Source of the DNA: Actinomadura litoris
GTDB lineage: Bacteria > Actinomycetota > Actinomycetes > Streptosporangiales > Streptosporangiaceae
DNA: 64,000 bases
Direction of reading: 5' to 3'
Assembly: GCF_009733595.1 (NCBI RefSeq)
Contig: NZ_WOFH01000022.1
Location: forward strand, 1-64,000
In this document: positions 33,607 to 41,989 of the stretch, in pieces
Numbering within the stretch: the first letter of the stretch is position 1
How the letters are laid out: the number at the start of each line of letters is the position of its first letter
Position numbers and translations under genes: made by a program
The notes under the pieces: generated by a model
The model's input: only the letters and a program-made list of their open reading frames with translations
Told to the model about the DNA's origin: nothing
Database searches by the model: none

Positions 33607-34311
33607 TCAGCCCCGTTCGTCCACCAGGTGAGCGCGGACGTCCCGCACGGTGCGGGCCTCCCCCGCCACGTATGCGAAACCCGGCTCATCGGGCAACTCC
33701 AGCCCGCGCACGGCCTCCACCAGACTCGTGGACGAGGCCGCGGGCGCCTCCCCGCGATACCGCCACGTCAGGCTCTCAGCCCTCGGCAGCGGAAGCCGGT
33801 CCTCGGGCCCCTCGACCTCGATCACACCGTGGACGGGTTCGCGGGCGGCCCGCAGCATGGCGCCGAACGGGACGGACGCGGTCTCCTCGCCCACGAGCAG
33901 GTGGTAGGCGGCGGGCCGCAGGATGAACCCGCCCTCCGGCTTGCCGAACACGACCGCCTGACCGGGCCGGAGCGCCCTCGCCCAGCGCGCGCCCGGCCCG
34001 TCCCCCTCGTGGTCGAGGACGTACAGTTCCAGCACCTCGGCCGAGGCGTCGTAGTCCCACACGGAGTAGGTCCGCAGGGCGTGGCGGACGGCGCCGCTGA
34101 CCCAGGTTCGGGTGGCGGTGATGTCCGCCACATGCACGCGGACTTGCTGACCGGGCGTCCAGTCCAGGCCCGGCACGTCCCCGATTTGGATCCCGATCCA
34201 TCGCCCCCGCCCCTCGGCGCGCCGCACCTCTCTCACCCGACCGCGCGCGAACACCAGGTCGAGCAGCCGCCGCCGCACGCCACGCCTGGACGGCCTCGCC
34301 TCGACGCTCAT
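33607..34311 (-). CDS. Siderophore-interacting FAD-binding reductase (SIP family), C-terminally truncated
   Basis: A 234-residue flavoprotein of the siderophore-interacting/ViuB group, which reduces ferric siderophores in the cytoplasm. The FAD-binding motif Arg-x-Tyr-Ser is LRTYSVWDYD, preceded by WTPGQQVRVHV; the NAD(P) part has YHLLVGEETASVPFGAMLR and PGFAYVAGEARTVRDVRAHL. The gene ends at TGA 33607-33609 after LVDERG. The same frame continues as PRRSVLVKPFWAPGKRGME to a second stop at about 33550, and looks like the missing C-terminus. Start MSVEARPS has GGAGGGTGAG before it. An exact 19-bp element lies 111 bases upstream. Confidence 0.85.
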   Translation of the reverse strand: MSVEARPSRRGVRRRLLDLVFARGRVREVRRAEGRGRWIGIQIGDVPGLDWTPGQQVRVHVADITATRTWVSGAVRHALRTYSVWDYDASAEVLELYVLDHEGDGPGARWARALRPGQAVVFGKPEGGFILRPAAYHLLVGEETASVPFGAMLRAAREPVHGVIEVEGPEDRLPLPRAESLTWRYRGEAPAASSTSLVEAVRGLELPDEPGFAYVAGEARTVRDVRAHLVDERG

Positions 34312-34421
34312 CTCACCCTCCCTTGATCTCGACACATCTTGACTCTCAGCCGTCACTTCCGGCGTTCATCCGCCCGCCGGAGGCCGCCATCGCCCATGCT
34401 CGAACGCCTGGCGGTCGCCGC

Positions 34422-34440
34422 GCACTAGAACGCCATTCTG
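34422..34440 (-). promoter_or_regulatory. 19-bp element upstream of the SIP gene (copy 1)
   Basis: Read toward the SIP gene the sequence is CAGAATGGCGTTCTAGTGC, containing the inverted AGAA/TTCT pair. An identical 19-mer lies in the same orientation relative to the gene at 56925. A 12-bp palindrome, GTGAACGTTCAC (34443-34454), is adjacent. It is a candidate operator for a shared regulator. Confidence 0.55.
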
Positions 34441-34491
34441 TGGTGAACGTTCACGTACCGCCGGTCAGCGCTGCGACCAGCGGAAATGCCG

Positions 34492-35940
34492 TCAGGATGC
34501 CTCGTGCTTGCCGTGCTGGCCCGTGTCTGGCCCGTCGTTCACGTTTCCGCTGGTCAGCGCGTTGTTGGCGCTGAGTGCGGCGTCAACGGCCGCGTTCGCA
34601 GCGGCTTCCATGCCGTCGAACCAGTGCGCGTACGTCGTCCAGAGCATCTGCACCGAGTGCCCCAGCCGCCGTGCGACCTCAGTTGCTGGCACGCCCGAGG
34701 CAAGGAGCAGGGACGCGTTTCCGTGTCGCAGGTCGTAGGGCCGCTCCGCGAGCCGGGAGGCCAGCTCCGTAGGGCTCAGAGCGCTTGCGCGTGCCTTGCG
34801 CCAGATACGGCGGTAGGTCTGGCCGGTCACCGGCCCGAAGTCGTCCCCCTCCCAGAAGAGGCGCCCGTCCGGTGCCGTGCCGTAGGAGTCCAGGTGCGCG
34901 CGCAGGATGGCGACCAGCACGGGCGGGATGGGTACGGGGCGCACCTCACCGGGTGAGCGGTGCTTGAGTTCCCGCCGCTCCCACCGGTCCCCGTCGGATG
35001 CCCACGGTGCGATCTCAGGGCGGTTGCCCGACAGCAGCAACGAGCCCCAGCCCTGTTCGGGCAGCGTGCAATCTGTTTCGCACAGCGCCCGCGCCTCACC
35101 GGGCCGAGTACCGGCGTAGTACAGGACTGCGAAGAAGGTCGACAGGTGGTCGTTGGCCGTCCGGGTCGCCTTCTCAACCCCCGTGAGGAGGGCCCGCGCC
35201 TGAGGAAGGGACGGGATGCGCCGGGGGTCAACGGCATCCGCTCTGCGCCGCCGGTGTGTCTTGACCCCGGGCAGGGGGTTGGCCGCCAGAAGCTGCCGCT
35301 CAGCGGCGAAGTCCAGCAGTGCGTGGAGCGTGGAGCGCCGGGCCCGGATGCTGGAGTGCGCGAGCCGCTCGCCATCCAGCCGCAGGGACACCGCCTCCAG
35401 CAGCGCCCGCAGAATCACCCGGTCGTTCAGGTCCATCACCGGGCGAGAGGTCGCGGCCAGCCACTTCAGCGCCGCGCGGATGTCGTCGGGACCGTCGCCG
35501 ATCTGCCCGTCCTGCGCCCAGGCGGGGGGCCGGAGCGCGTACATCGCCAGCGCCCGCCGGAGCACCTTCTCCTCCGGGCGCCGCCGCTTGGCCGCTTTGG
35601 GGTTCAGCGATGCCAGCACGATCGGCACCAGCGACCGCACCAGCGCCGCCCGAGTAGCGCCCGCAGCCTCCACCCACCGGGAGGCGATGAAGGAGCGCGC
35701 GAGGTCATACACCGTCTCCGCCGACTGGGCCCAGGCCACCGGCTCACCGGTGTCCACAGCGAATACCGCACCGGCCCGAGCCGTCGCCACCAGGTTGGCC
35801 CGGTAGCTCTCCGCCAGCGCCTTAGTCGCGAACGAGCGGGAGAACTTCCCCGCATTCACCCGCCACCGCACCTCCCACGGCTTACGCCTATTCGCCCGCT
35901 TGCGAATCTGCCAGAACTGCACGTCCTGCGAATTGATCAC
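34492..35940 (-). CDS. int: Site-specific tyrosine integrase
   Basis: A 482-residue tyrosine recombinase that would integrate and excise the element. The N-terminal part (WEVRWRVNAGKFSRSFATKALAESYRANL) is an arm-binding domain. Catalytic residues are Arg279 in YYAGTRPGEAR, Arg405 in PYDLRHGNAS (the usual box II His is Tyr, as is frequent in this branch), His428 in ARRLGHSV and nucleophile Tyr437 in TTYAHW. The start is GTG 35940 (VINSQDVQFWQIRKR), overlapping the excisionase stop as GTGA and with GGGAG upstream; the longer frame to 35976 is not needed. The protein looks intact. Confidence 0.93.
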   Translation of the reverse strand: MINSQDVQFWQIRKRANRRKPWEVRWRVNAGKFSRSFATKALAESYRANLVATARAGAVFAVDTGEPVAWAQSAETVYDLARSFIASRWVEAAGATRAALVRSLVPIVLASLNPKAAKRRRPEEKVLRRALAMYALRPPAWAQDGQIGDGPDDIRAALKWLAATSRPVMDLNDRVILRALLEAVSLRLDGERLAHSSIRARRSTLHALLDFAAERQLLAANPLPGVKTHRRRRADAVDPRRIPSLPQARALLTGVEKATRTANDHLSTFFAVLYYAGTRPGEARALCETDCTLPEQGWGSLLLSGNRPEIAPWASDGDRWERRELKHRSPGEVRPVPIPPVLVAILRAHLDSYGTAPDGRLFWEGDDFGPVTGQTYRRIWRKARASALSPTELASRLAERPYDLRHGNASLLLASGVPATEVARRLGHSVQMLWTTYAHWFDGMEAAANAAVDAALSANNALTSGNVNDGPDTGQHGKHEAS

Positions 35941-36131
35941 CGAATCTCCCTTCCCGCTCCGAGCTTGTGAAACCATTCTATAAAATCAGCCCGCTTGATC
36001 CGCAGTTCCCTATTCGGCAGCCGGAACGCCTTAGGTCCGCGCCCCGTCTCCAGCCACCGATACACCGTAGAACGGGCTACGTGCAGCTCAGAGGCCAGTT
36101 CGCGGACCGTCATGACATCCATCTGGGCCAT
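35937..36131 (-). CDS. xis: Excisionase-like HTH protein
   Basis: A 64-residue MerR/AlpA-type winged helix: VMTVRELASELHVARSTVYRWLETGRGPKAFRLPNRELRIKR. This is the standard excisionase of AICEs, which directs integrase toward excision. It overlaps the integrase gene by four bases, giving coupled synthesis. Starts at ATG 36131 or three codons later are both possible. Confidence 0.88.
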   Translation of the reverse strand: MAQMDVMTVRELASELHVARSTVYRWLETGRGPKAFRLPNRELRIKRADFIEWFHKLGAGREIR

Positions 36132-36468
36132 CAGAAACCACCCCTGAAATTGCGCCTACGGTCCACTCGCAGGCCAAGATCAGCGCCAATGAAGGCAGGT
36201 GATCACCGGCCTGAATCGGCCAATTTGCGTCCCCGAATTCCCGGATGCGGCCCTTGACTTTCCAAACCCTGGAATGCAACGGGTTGCGGCGAGCGGCCGC
36301 CCACCACCCCGCCGACCGCCGCGCCACTCGGCCATTGCGGGCATTCACCGACTACTGTCGCTGGGGTCCGAGCATTATGGACGCATTCGCGGCCCATTCT
36401 TCGCGCGACCCTGCCCCCGACCCCCGCCCGCCGACGCGCAGGCTTAGCCAGGAGCAGGGCCGCAGCAC
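36132..36468. other. Intergenic region upstream of xis-int
   Basis: This 337-bp gap has lower GC between 36120 and 36280 than the flanking element genes. It probably contains the promoter of the xis-int operon. I see no convincing ORF; the long minus-strand frame through 36203-36625 is alanine/glycine-rich shadow. No clear iteron array was seen. Confidence 0.4.
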
Positions 36469-36738
36469 TCACCGCACGCCCGTGACCGCCGCCAGCAGCG
36501 GCGCCAGCATCAGCGCAACCGCCCCCGCCACCGCCACCAGCGCCGCCAACGCCCGCACAGGGGGCCAGCACACCCGCACCACGCCCGCAGCGCGCCCCAG
36601 GCCCGCATCCACCATGCGCCGACACGCAGTAGCCGCCACCACGGCCCCAGCCAGCGCTACCAGCACCACCCGCAGCGCCACCGCCAAGACCACCCGCGAT
36701 CCCACCGACACCCGGCGGACCACATTGAGGTCACGCAT
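36469..36738 (-). CDS. Small AICE membrane protein
   Basis: An 89-residue hydrophobic protein with two likely helices (VVLAVALRVVLVALAGAVVAA and ALAALVAVAGAVALMLAPLLAAV). The ATG has GGGGAGG eight bases upstream and lies inside the end of the DUF4282-like gene (8-base overlap). It belongs to the cluster of small membrane proteins between repSA and xis, a position where many AICEs carry short unknown genes. Confidence 0.65.
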   Translation of the reverse strand: MRDLNVVRRVSVGSRVVLAVALRVVLVALAGAVVAATACRRMVDAGLGRAAGVVRVCWPPVRALAALVAVAGAVALMLAPLLAAVTGVR

Positions 36739-37120
36739 CACCACCACCTCCCCAGCGCCCGGGACCAGAGCCCAACGGACGCGCCGCCGGAGGGGCCGCC
36801 GGAGGAGAGGGACGCGACGGAGGCAGCGGGCCGATCGCACGCCCGCGCGTGAACGCCATCAAGATCCATTCACACGCAATCCGCGTGCCCAGCACCCCCG
36901 CCAGACCACCGCCCAGCACCAGCGGCGCGAACCACCACATCCCAGCCCCCGCCCAGGTGGCCATGGACCACACCAGCAGCAAACCCACCAGGCTCCCCGC
37001 CACCATCGCGCCCGCGACCACCACGTACAGGACGCTGATCACACGCGGTGTGACCATCCAGCGGAACCGAACATCCGCCAGCCCCCGCAGCAGCCCCGGC
37101 GCCCGATACGGCCCCGGCAT
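36731..37120 (-). CDS. DUF4282-like small membrane protein
   Basis: A 129-residue protein. The segment LADVRFRWMVTPRVISVLYVVVAG followed by a second helix (LVGLLLVWSM) and a third around WWFAPLVLGGGLAGVLG resembles the DUF4282 pattern (F-x-x-x-v-T-p-r-v-i-k-v-l-Y). A Pro-rich cytoplasmic tail follows. The start MPGPYRAPG overlaps the stop of the preceding gene as TGATG. Function unknown; an envelope role in transfer is possible. Confidence 0.65.
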   Translation of the reverse strand: MPGPYRAPGLLRGLADVRFRWMVTPRVISVLYVVVAGAMVAGSLVGLLLVWSMATWAGAGMWWFAPLVLGGGLAGVLGTRIACEWILMAFTRGRAIGPLPPSRPSPPAAPPAARPLGSGPGRWGGGGDA

Positions 37121-37329
37121 CAGGACCACCCACACGAGTCGGCCAGCCAACCCACACCCGCCAGCACCAGCCCCAGCAGCACCCCCGACCACCACAGACG
37201 CGGATACCGGTCCCGCAGCGGCACCCGCACCCTCACCCGGTAGGTCGTCCGCCCGCCACCGCCCAGCCCCACCCGCAGCAGGATCGGCACCGCCGCCACC
37301 GCCGCCACCATCACCAGCACATCAACCAT
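37120..37329 (-). CDS. Short membrane protein
   Basis: About 69 residues with two hydrophobic stretches (MVDVLVMVAAVAAVPILLRVG and LWWSGVLLGLVLAGVGWL) separated by a basic loop (RVRVRVPLRDRY). The start ATG 37329 lies eight bases inside the repSA end, so it is translated after the initiator. No known domain. Confidence 0.55.
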   Translation of the reverse strand: MVDVLVMVAAVAAVPILLRVGLGGGGRTTYRVRVRVPLRDRYPRLWWSGVLLGLVLAGVGWLADSCGWS

Positions 37330-38884
37330 CACCACACACCCCATCTCCGAAATCCCCCGTCGCCCGCATGCCCGGATCCGCCCACGGCGTCAGCAGGTCC
37401 GCGTTAGCCCGCGCGGCGGCATGATCACGCGCCAACGTCTCGGCCAGCACCGCATCACCCAGGGAGGCCCAGCCCGACCCCACATACCGCCAGGCCGCCA
37501 CCAGCACCGTCCCGGGATCCCCGGCCCCAGCCACCCACGGATCACCCTCCGGCCGCGCCCGCACCCGCCACGCCCGCCGCACCTCACCCAACGTCCGCCG
37601 CGTGACCGAGTACCACCGCGATTTCGTCGCGAAATGCCCCCGATAGCCGAGGCTGTGCACGTTCTCGGCCAGCCGCAGCGGCCCCGCCTCCTCCCGCCTG
37701 GACAGCCGAAAACAGGCCAGCACCAGCAGACCGACGTGGGGGTTGGCCACCTTGCGCAGCACCCGCCCGACCTCACGAGCACCGACCCGCCGCACCGGCA
37801 ACCCCGCGAACGTGTCACCCGCGCTCTTCGTGGCATATTTCGCCAGGTAGGCCGCTGTCCGGCCGGGATCAGAGATGGTCGCCACATCCATCTCAGGCCC
37901 CCAGCGAACAGCCCACTTGCCCTCAATCGGCACCGGCACCCGCACCTTGGCCGCCGCCTCCCGCACCGCCCACTCCAGCGCCGCAGCATCCGCCCAGGAC
38001 GGAGGCGCGACCACCGCCGACCGCTCCCCACCCACCACGCCATCCAGCCGCACCACCGCATGCAGATGCACCGCCCCGCGCGACTGGAACTCCGCGACTT
38101 TGACGTAGCTGACCCGCACCAAGCCACGCACCGCCCGGACCGTGATCGGCATCCCCACCCGCTCACCCGCCACCCGGGCCAGCGCCCGATAGGTGTAGAT
38201 CAGCGTGCGCCGCCACAGCTCCGGAACCATGGCGTTGAAAAGCACCTGATCCTCGTACGCGTAGCACTCGACACACAGCGCCCGACCCACCAGCCGATCA
38301 CCCGGCACATGCCGAGCCGCACACCACCGCCGCACACCGTGCTTGCACACCGGCGGACCCACCCGCTTCCGGCACACCTCACCCTCACCCGCCACCGCAC
38401 GGTGGACCGCCCCGAAACTCGGCGCGGTGAGCGTCACCAGCGCAGCCGGATGATCCGACACCGACACCGGCACCGCATCCATCCCATCCGGCAGGCGCGG
38501 CGCACGCCCCCGCAGGCCCGCCGCCACCAACTGCCAGGTATCCCGCCGGTAGACCTCGGCACACGACGGGCACACCGCCGACCGCCTGTCCCCACACGCC
38601 AGCAGAAGCGAGCCATCCGGCGCATCCGCCGACGACCACTCCGCCCGCACCTCACCCGTGACCGCATCCGCCGCCGCCACACCACCAGCCACCCGCACCG
38701 GCCGCTGACAATGCCCCGCATGCGCCACCTGGCGCTGCCACGCCCGCCACCGCTCCGGATCAGCGACCCGCGCCAACATGCCCGCCAGCACCCCGCCCGG
38801 GACACCCGACACCCGCGCGGGGTCCGTGGACGGCAGGACTACGCCCCTACGGGGTGGCCTCCGGCCATCCCGCCGGCTACTCAC
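37322..38884 (-). CDS. repSA: RepSA-like replication initiator
   Basis: A 520-residue initiator of the RepSA type, which starts rolling-circle-like replication of excised AICEs. A zinc-finger-like ACGDRRSAVCPSCAEVYRRDTW and the CVECYAYED segment lie in the first half. The HUH-type motif is FQSRGAVHLHAVVRLDG, and the candidate catalytic Tyr region is RTAAYLAKYATKS. LRKVANPHVGLLVLACFRLSRREE is also typical of the family. It overlaps the upstream small gene (ATGA) and the downstream membrane gene. The protein seems complete. Confidence 0.9.
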   Translation of the reverse strand: MSSRRDGRRPPRRGVVLPSTDPARVSGVPGGVLAGMLARVADPERWRAWQRQVAHAGHCQRPVRVAGGVAAADAVTGEVRAEWSSADAPDGSLLLACGDRRSAVCPSCAEVYRRDTWQLVAAGLRGRAPRLPDGMDAVPVSVSDHPAALVTLTAPSFGAVHRAVAGEGEVCRKRVGPPVCKHGVRRWCAARHVPGDRLVGRALCVECYAYEDQVLFNAMVPELWRRTLIYTYRALARVAGERVGMPITVRAVRGLVRVSYVKVAEFQSRGAVHLHAVVRLDGVVGGERSAVVAPPSWADAAALEWAVREAAAKVRVPVPIEGKWAVRWGPEMDVATISDPGRTAAYLAKYATKSAGDTFAGLPVRRVGAREVGRVLRKVANPHVGLLVLACFRLSRREEAGPLRLAENVHSLGYRGHFATKSRWYSVTRRTLGEVRRAWRVRARPEGDPWVAGAGDPGTVLVAAWRYVGSGWASLGDAVLAETLARDHAAARANADLLTPWADPGMRATGDFGDGVCGDG

Positions 38885-39231
38885 GCCGCACCGCCCGTAC
38901 CGGCCCCCGACGCCGGAGCCTCACCCCCCGACAGCCCGTCCCCGCCCGCATCCGGACCCGGATCCGCGCCAGAACCCGCACTGTGACGGCCCCGCCCGCT
39001 GTACCCGTGGACGAACCGCCACAGGCACCAAGACAGCGCGTACCAATCCGGGGAATCCGGCTCCACCACCGGAAGCTCGAAAGCGAACAGGGTGTCCGCC
39101 ACCTCACGCACCAGGTCCACCCACGCATGCCCCGCCGCCTCCGGCTGAGGCGACCCCAGCGGATACACCCGACCCGCCACCACCGCCGCACACGGACACA
39201 CCCGCTCGGCCAACTCCGTGGAAACCGTCAT
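38881..39231 (-). CDS. Hypothetical AICE protein upstream of repSA
   Basis: A 116-residue protein: MTVSTELAERVCPCAAVVAGRVYPLG, then LVREVADTLFAFELPVVEPDSPDWYALSWCLWRFVHGYSG, then a Gly/Ala-rich tail. The middle is conserved-looking and Trp-rich; the tail is low complexity. Its stop overlaps the repSA ATG (ATGA), which indicates co-regulation with replication. Function not recognised. Confidence 0.65.
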   Translation of the reverse strand: MTVSTELAERVCPCAAVVAGRVYPLGSPQPEAAGHAWVDLVREVADTLFAFELPVVEPDSPDWYALSWCLWRFVHGYSGRGRHSAGSGADPGPDAGGDGLSGGEAPASGAGTGGAA

Positions 39232-39356
39232 CTGCCGCTCCCATCATCAAGAGAAAGAAGGAAGGACAGGGCCCCGCGCGGCGGGCACGCTCCCGCCGAC
39301 CCCGCCCACGCGAGGCCCCAGAGAAGAAAGAAGGAGAAGGAGTCCGGCCGCCGGGG

Positions 39357-40775
39357 TCACACCCAGCGGTCACCGGCTCTCAGCCGCCGCAGCGCGACCC
39401 CGCGCGCCACGATGTCGCGGATCTCGTTGTCATCCAGGTAGAAGCTCTTGCAGCGCCGGGGCATGCTGCCCTCCGCGTGCAGCAGTCCGACCCCGCGCGC
39501 CCGCACGTCGATCTGGGAGCAGTCCCACCCGGCCGACGCCATCCCAGCGCCCATGATCGTGTCGCTGGCATCCTTGGTGTTGCAGCGCATTCCCCACCGC
39601 AGCGCCACCAAGTCGCGTAGCGAGGTCGGCACCACATCGCCGCTGGGCTTCTGTGTCGCCAGTGCGGCGATGATCCCCGCCGCGCGGCCCCGCGCCACCA
39701 GGTCGATCGCCAGGCCGTTGAAGTGCCGCGCGGTCCGGCGGTCGGTGTGCGCGGTGAAGAACCGCAGCTCATCCACCGGCCAGAGAATGGTGGGCGCGTC
39801 CTGGGGCCCCAGCACCCGCCGCCCCATCGACTCCAGCAGCGCATACCGCCGGTCCATCTCCTTGATCAGGTCCTCCGCCAGCGCGATCGCCCCGTCGCTG
39901 TCGTACTCCAGCCGTGTCATCACCGGCCGCCACAACGCCAGTTCCACCCGCTTGGCGTCCAGGCCCCAGATCTCGCATGTCGGATCCAGCGCCGCCGCAC
40001 CCAGCACCGTCCCCAGCCCCGCCGACTTGCCCGACTCCGGCTCACCTCCGAACAGGATGTTCTTGCCCCGGAGCCGGACCGTGATCTGATCACCCATGTC
40101 ATCCACCGCGACCGGGATCGGATCGCGCAGACTGCGTTGACCACCACCGGCCCACGGCCACCGGATCGGCTCGGACACCTGCGGATCACGCGGATTGATG
40201 AACGGATCCCGCCGCACGAGGTCGACGTGCGCCAGGTCGGCGCGATCGATGTCACGCGCCACCCGCACCTCGCGCACCCGCAGCGTGGCCGCGACCCGTT
40301 CCGCCTCGCCCCCCAGGTCACTGACCGTCGCGCCGCGCGGAACCCGCACCAGCAGCCTGTCACCGGCCGGGACGACCCGATGCCCGCGAATGCGCGGGAT
40401 GCGGTCATTGATCGTGGCCAGCCCGGCGAACCGCATGGCGCGGTCCCAGTGCCGCCGCAACCGGCCCCGCCGCCAAGTCTCCGCCGCCCGGTGACGCGAC
40501 CAGGGGACCCCCGCGACCACCAGCACCGGCCAACCCGCCGCCAGCAGGCCGCCGAGCCAGCCCGCCGCCAGCCACCCCGCTACCGCCGCCACCACGAGCA
40601 CCGCCAGGACTGCCAGCTCACGCCGCCACAACCACGACGGCCGGATGATCCACAGCGTCACCGCCGACCCGGCCGTCAGCCGAGCCCGCACCGGCAGATC
40701 CGGACGCTGCACAACCGGGGGCAGCCCGACCTGACCGGGCGCCTGAATACCCGCCCCGCGCCGAGGACCGGTCAC
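39357..40775 (-). CDS. FtsK/SpoIIIE-type DNA translocase (AICE transfer protein, TraB/TraSA-like)
   Basis: About 472 residues. Two membrane helices near residues 50-95 (LAVLAVLVVAAVAGWLAAGW and LLAAGWPVLVVAGV) anchor it. The ATPase has Walker A GGEPESGKSAGL (~243-252), Walker B-like TILWPVDELRF and a sensor ALATQKPSGDVVPTSLRDLVALRWG. AICE proteins of this type move double-stranded DNA between mycelia. The GTG start overlaps the stop of the previous gene (GTGA). The gene is about 125 bases upstream of the small hypothetical gene on the same strand. Confidence 0.88.
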   Translation of the reverse strand: MTGPRRGAGIQAPGQVGLPPVVQRPDLPVRARLTAGSAVTLWIIRPSWLWRRELAVLAVLVVAAVAGWLAAGWLGGLLAAGWPVLVVAGVPWSRHRAAETWRRGRLRRHWDRAMRFAGLATINDRIPRIRGHRVVPAGDRLLVRVPRGATVSDLGGEAERVAATLRVREVRVARDIDRADLAHVDLVRRDPFINPRDPQVSEPIRWPWAGGGQRSLRDPIPVAVDDMGDQITVRLRGKNILFGGEPESGKSAGLGTVLGAAALDPTCEIWGLDAKRVELALWRPVMTRLEYDSDGAIALAEDLIKEMDRRYALLESMGRRVLGPQDAPTILWPVDELRFFTAHTDRRTARHFNGLAIDLVARGRAAGIIAALATQKPSGDVVPTSLRDLVALRWGMRCNTKDASDTIMGAGMASAGWDCSQIDVRARGVGLLHAEGSMPRRCKSFYLDDNEIRDIVARGVALRRLRAGDRWV

Positions 40776-41458
40776 CACGCACCGCCCAGCCCGCCGCCGT
40801 GCCAGATCCCCGACACCCCATGCGACCCCGCGCCACCGGCCACCCGCCGATCCCACGGCCCCTGATCAACCGCCTGACGCCGGGTCTCCTCCAACCCCGC
40901 CGCCAGCCCCCGCCACTCGCGGAGGGTCTCCTCCATCACCGCCCGCACCTGCGGTACCGATCCCGACCGCTGCGCCCACGCCCGCCACGCCTCACACCGC
41001 CGCGCGTCCAACTCCCGCCACGTGCCACCCGGGATCAACTCGGTGAGCATGTCCGCCAGCCGCACCCCGCCCACCCGGCGATCCTCAGGGAGCGGCACCC
41101 ACGCCGACCGGCTGTAGCCGCCCACGTGCACCCACCCGTACGGCGTCGCCCGTCCCGCCCCGACCTCCACACCGACCGGGCGACCATCCGCACCCACCAG
41201 ACCCGCCCCCACCAGCGCCCCCGAGGCCAGCGCCGCGCCCAGCACCCGGCGCCGCCGCCGCTCAGACACCGGCACCAGCCGCAGCCATGCGGGACCCGCC
41301 GGTTCGGTCAGCGAGTAGTGCACCCGCACCGGACCCGTCGCGCTCAGGGTGACCACGTACGAGCACTCGCCCCACGCCCACGCATCCACCGCACCCGCCG
41401 ACGCCACCGCGTCGCCCGGCAACTCGCCGGACCCCCGCAGCCGGTTCCTGATCCCCAT
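40772..41458 (-). CDS. AICE transfer-associated protein, unknown function
   Basis: A 228-residue protein: VDAWAWGECSYVVTLSATGPVRVHYSLTEP near the start, RRRRVLGAALASGALVGAGLVGADG in the middle (one weak hydrophobic stretch), VRLADMLTELIPGGTWRELDARRCEAWRAWAQ toward the end. Proteins of similar size regularly sit between the regulator and the FtsK-type gene in AICEs; function unknown. It is coupled to both neighbours: ATG overlapping the upstream TGA (TGATG) and stop overlapping the translocase GTG. Confidence 0.7.
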   Translation of the reverse strand: MGIRNRLRGSGELPGDAVASAGAVDAWAWGECSYVVTLSATGPVRVHYSLTEPAGPAWLRLVPVSERRRRRVLGAALASGALVGAGLVGADGRPVGVEVGAGRATPYGWVHVGGYSRSAWVPLPEDRRVGGVRLADMLTELIPGGTWRELDARRCEAWRAWAQRSGSVPQVRAVMEETLREWRGLAAGLEETRRQAVDQGPWDRRVAGGAGSHGVSGIWHGGGLGGAW

Positions 41459-41819
41459 CACTGGCCCGCCTTCCCCGCCGCCTTGCCGGAGCCGCCCGAC
41501 CCCCGGCCGCAGCACCCGGCACCGGCCCAGGCTCCAGCCGCTCCGCCGTCCACCACTGCACGCTGTCGCCCTTCCGGTCCACCACGTTCAGCCTCAGCCC
41601 CATCGGCCGCACGAACGCCCCCTGGCTCAGACCCGGGTCCCCGATCAACCCGACCTTGATCGGCGCCGATCCCTGACCGTCCATCACCAACAGCCGCACC
41701 TGAAACAGGGGGCGACCCTCCGAGTCCGTGCGCGGCTCCCTGGTCTCGAAGTCGCGCCTTTGCTCCGGCGCGTCCGCCACCAGCCAGGACATGCCGTCCA
41801 TGTCGATCTTGAACTCCAC
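41456..41819 (-). CDS. Small conserved AICE protein, probable frameshift near its C-terminus
   Basis: It begins at GTG 41819 (VEFKIDMDGMSWLVADAPEQ), with GGAGG seven bases upstream, and reads on through PLFQVRLLVMDGQGSAPIKV and RPMGLRLNVVDRKGDSVQWWTAERLEP. In this frame the next stop is only at 41262, deep inside the following gene. In the neighbouring frame the sequence ends ...GSGGSGKAAGKAGQ, with a TGA overlapping the next ATG (TGATG) as elsewhere in the element. A one-base indel in the GC-rich run 41495-41545 would restore a 120-residue protein. It may be a real mutation or an assembly slip. Function unknown. Confidence 0.6.
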
Positions 41820-41864
41820 CGACCCGCCTCCGTTGCCGCCGCCCGCACCGTGTTTGGTGCGTTC

Positions 41865-41929
41865 CGTACGTACAAAGATGTGCCAAAGACCGTTGAACTG
41901 CAAACCTTGGCGTACACAAGGCGTACAAG
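41865..41929. promoter_or_regulatory. Repeated CGTAC(A)CAAG-type sites upstream of the GntR regulator
   Basis: CGTACAAAG (41869-41877, preceded by CGTA), CGTACACAAG (41911-41920) and CGTACAAG (41922-41929) lie in the gap between the minus-strand transfer operon and the plus-strand GntR gene. KorSA-type GntR repressors bind such sites to control transfer genes and themselves; this use is inferred. Confidence 0.5.
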
Positions 41930-41989
41930 CTAGGGTTAGTCGCGGGAAGGTAAAGCGCCAGATCAGCACCACTGGTCAAGACCTGGAGA

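Noticed and set aside
34422..34440. KstR-type operator
   Set aside because: The dyad has a five-base spacer between AGAA and TTCT; the KstR pattern I know has four, and no sterol genes are near.
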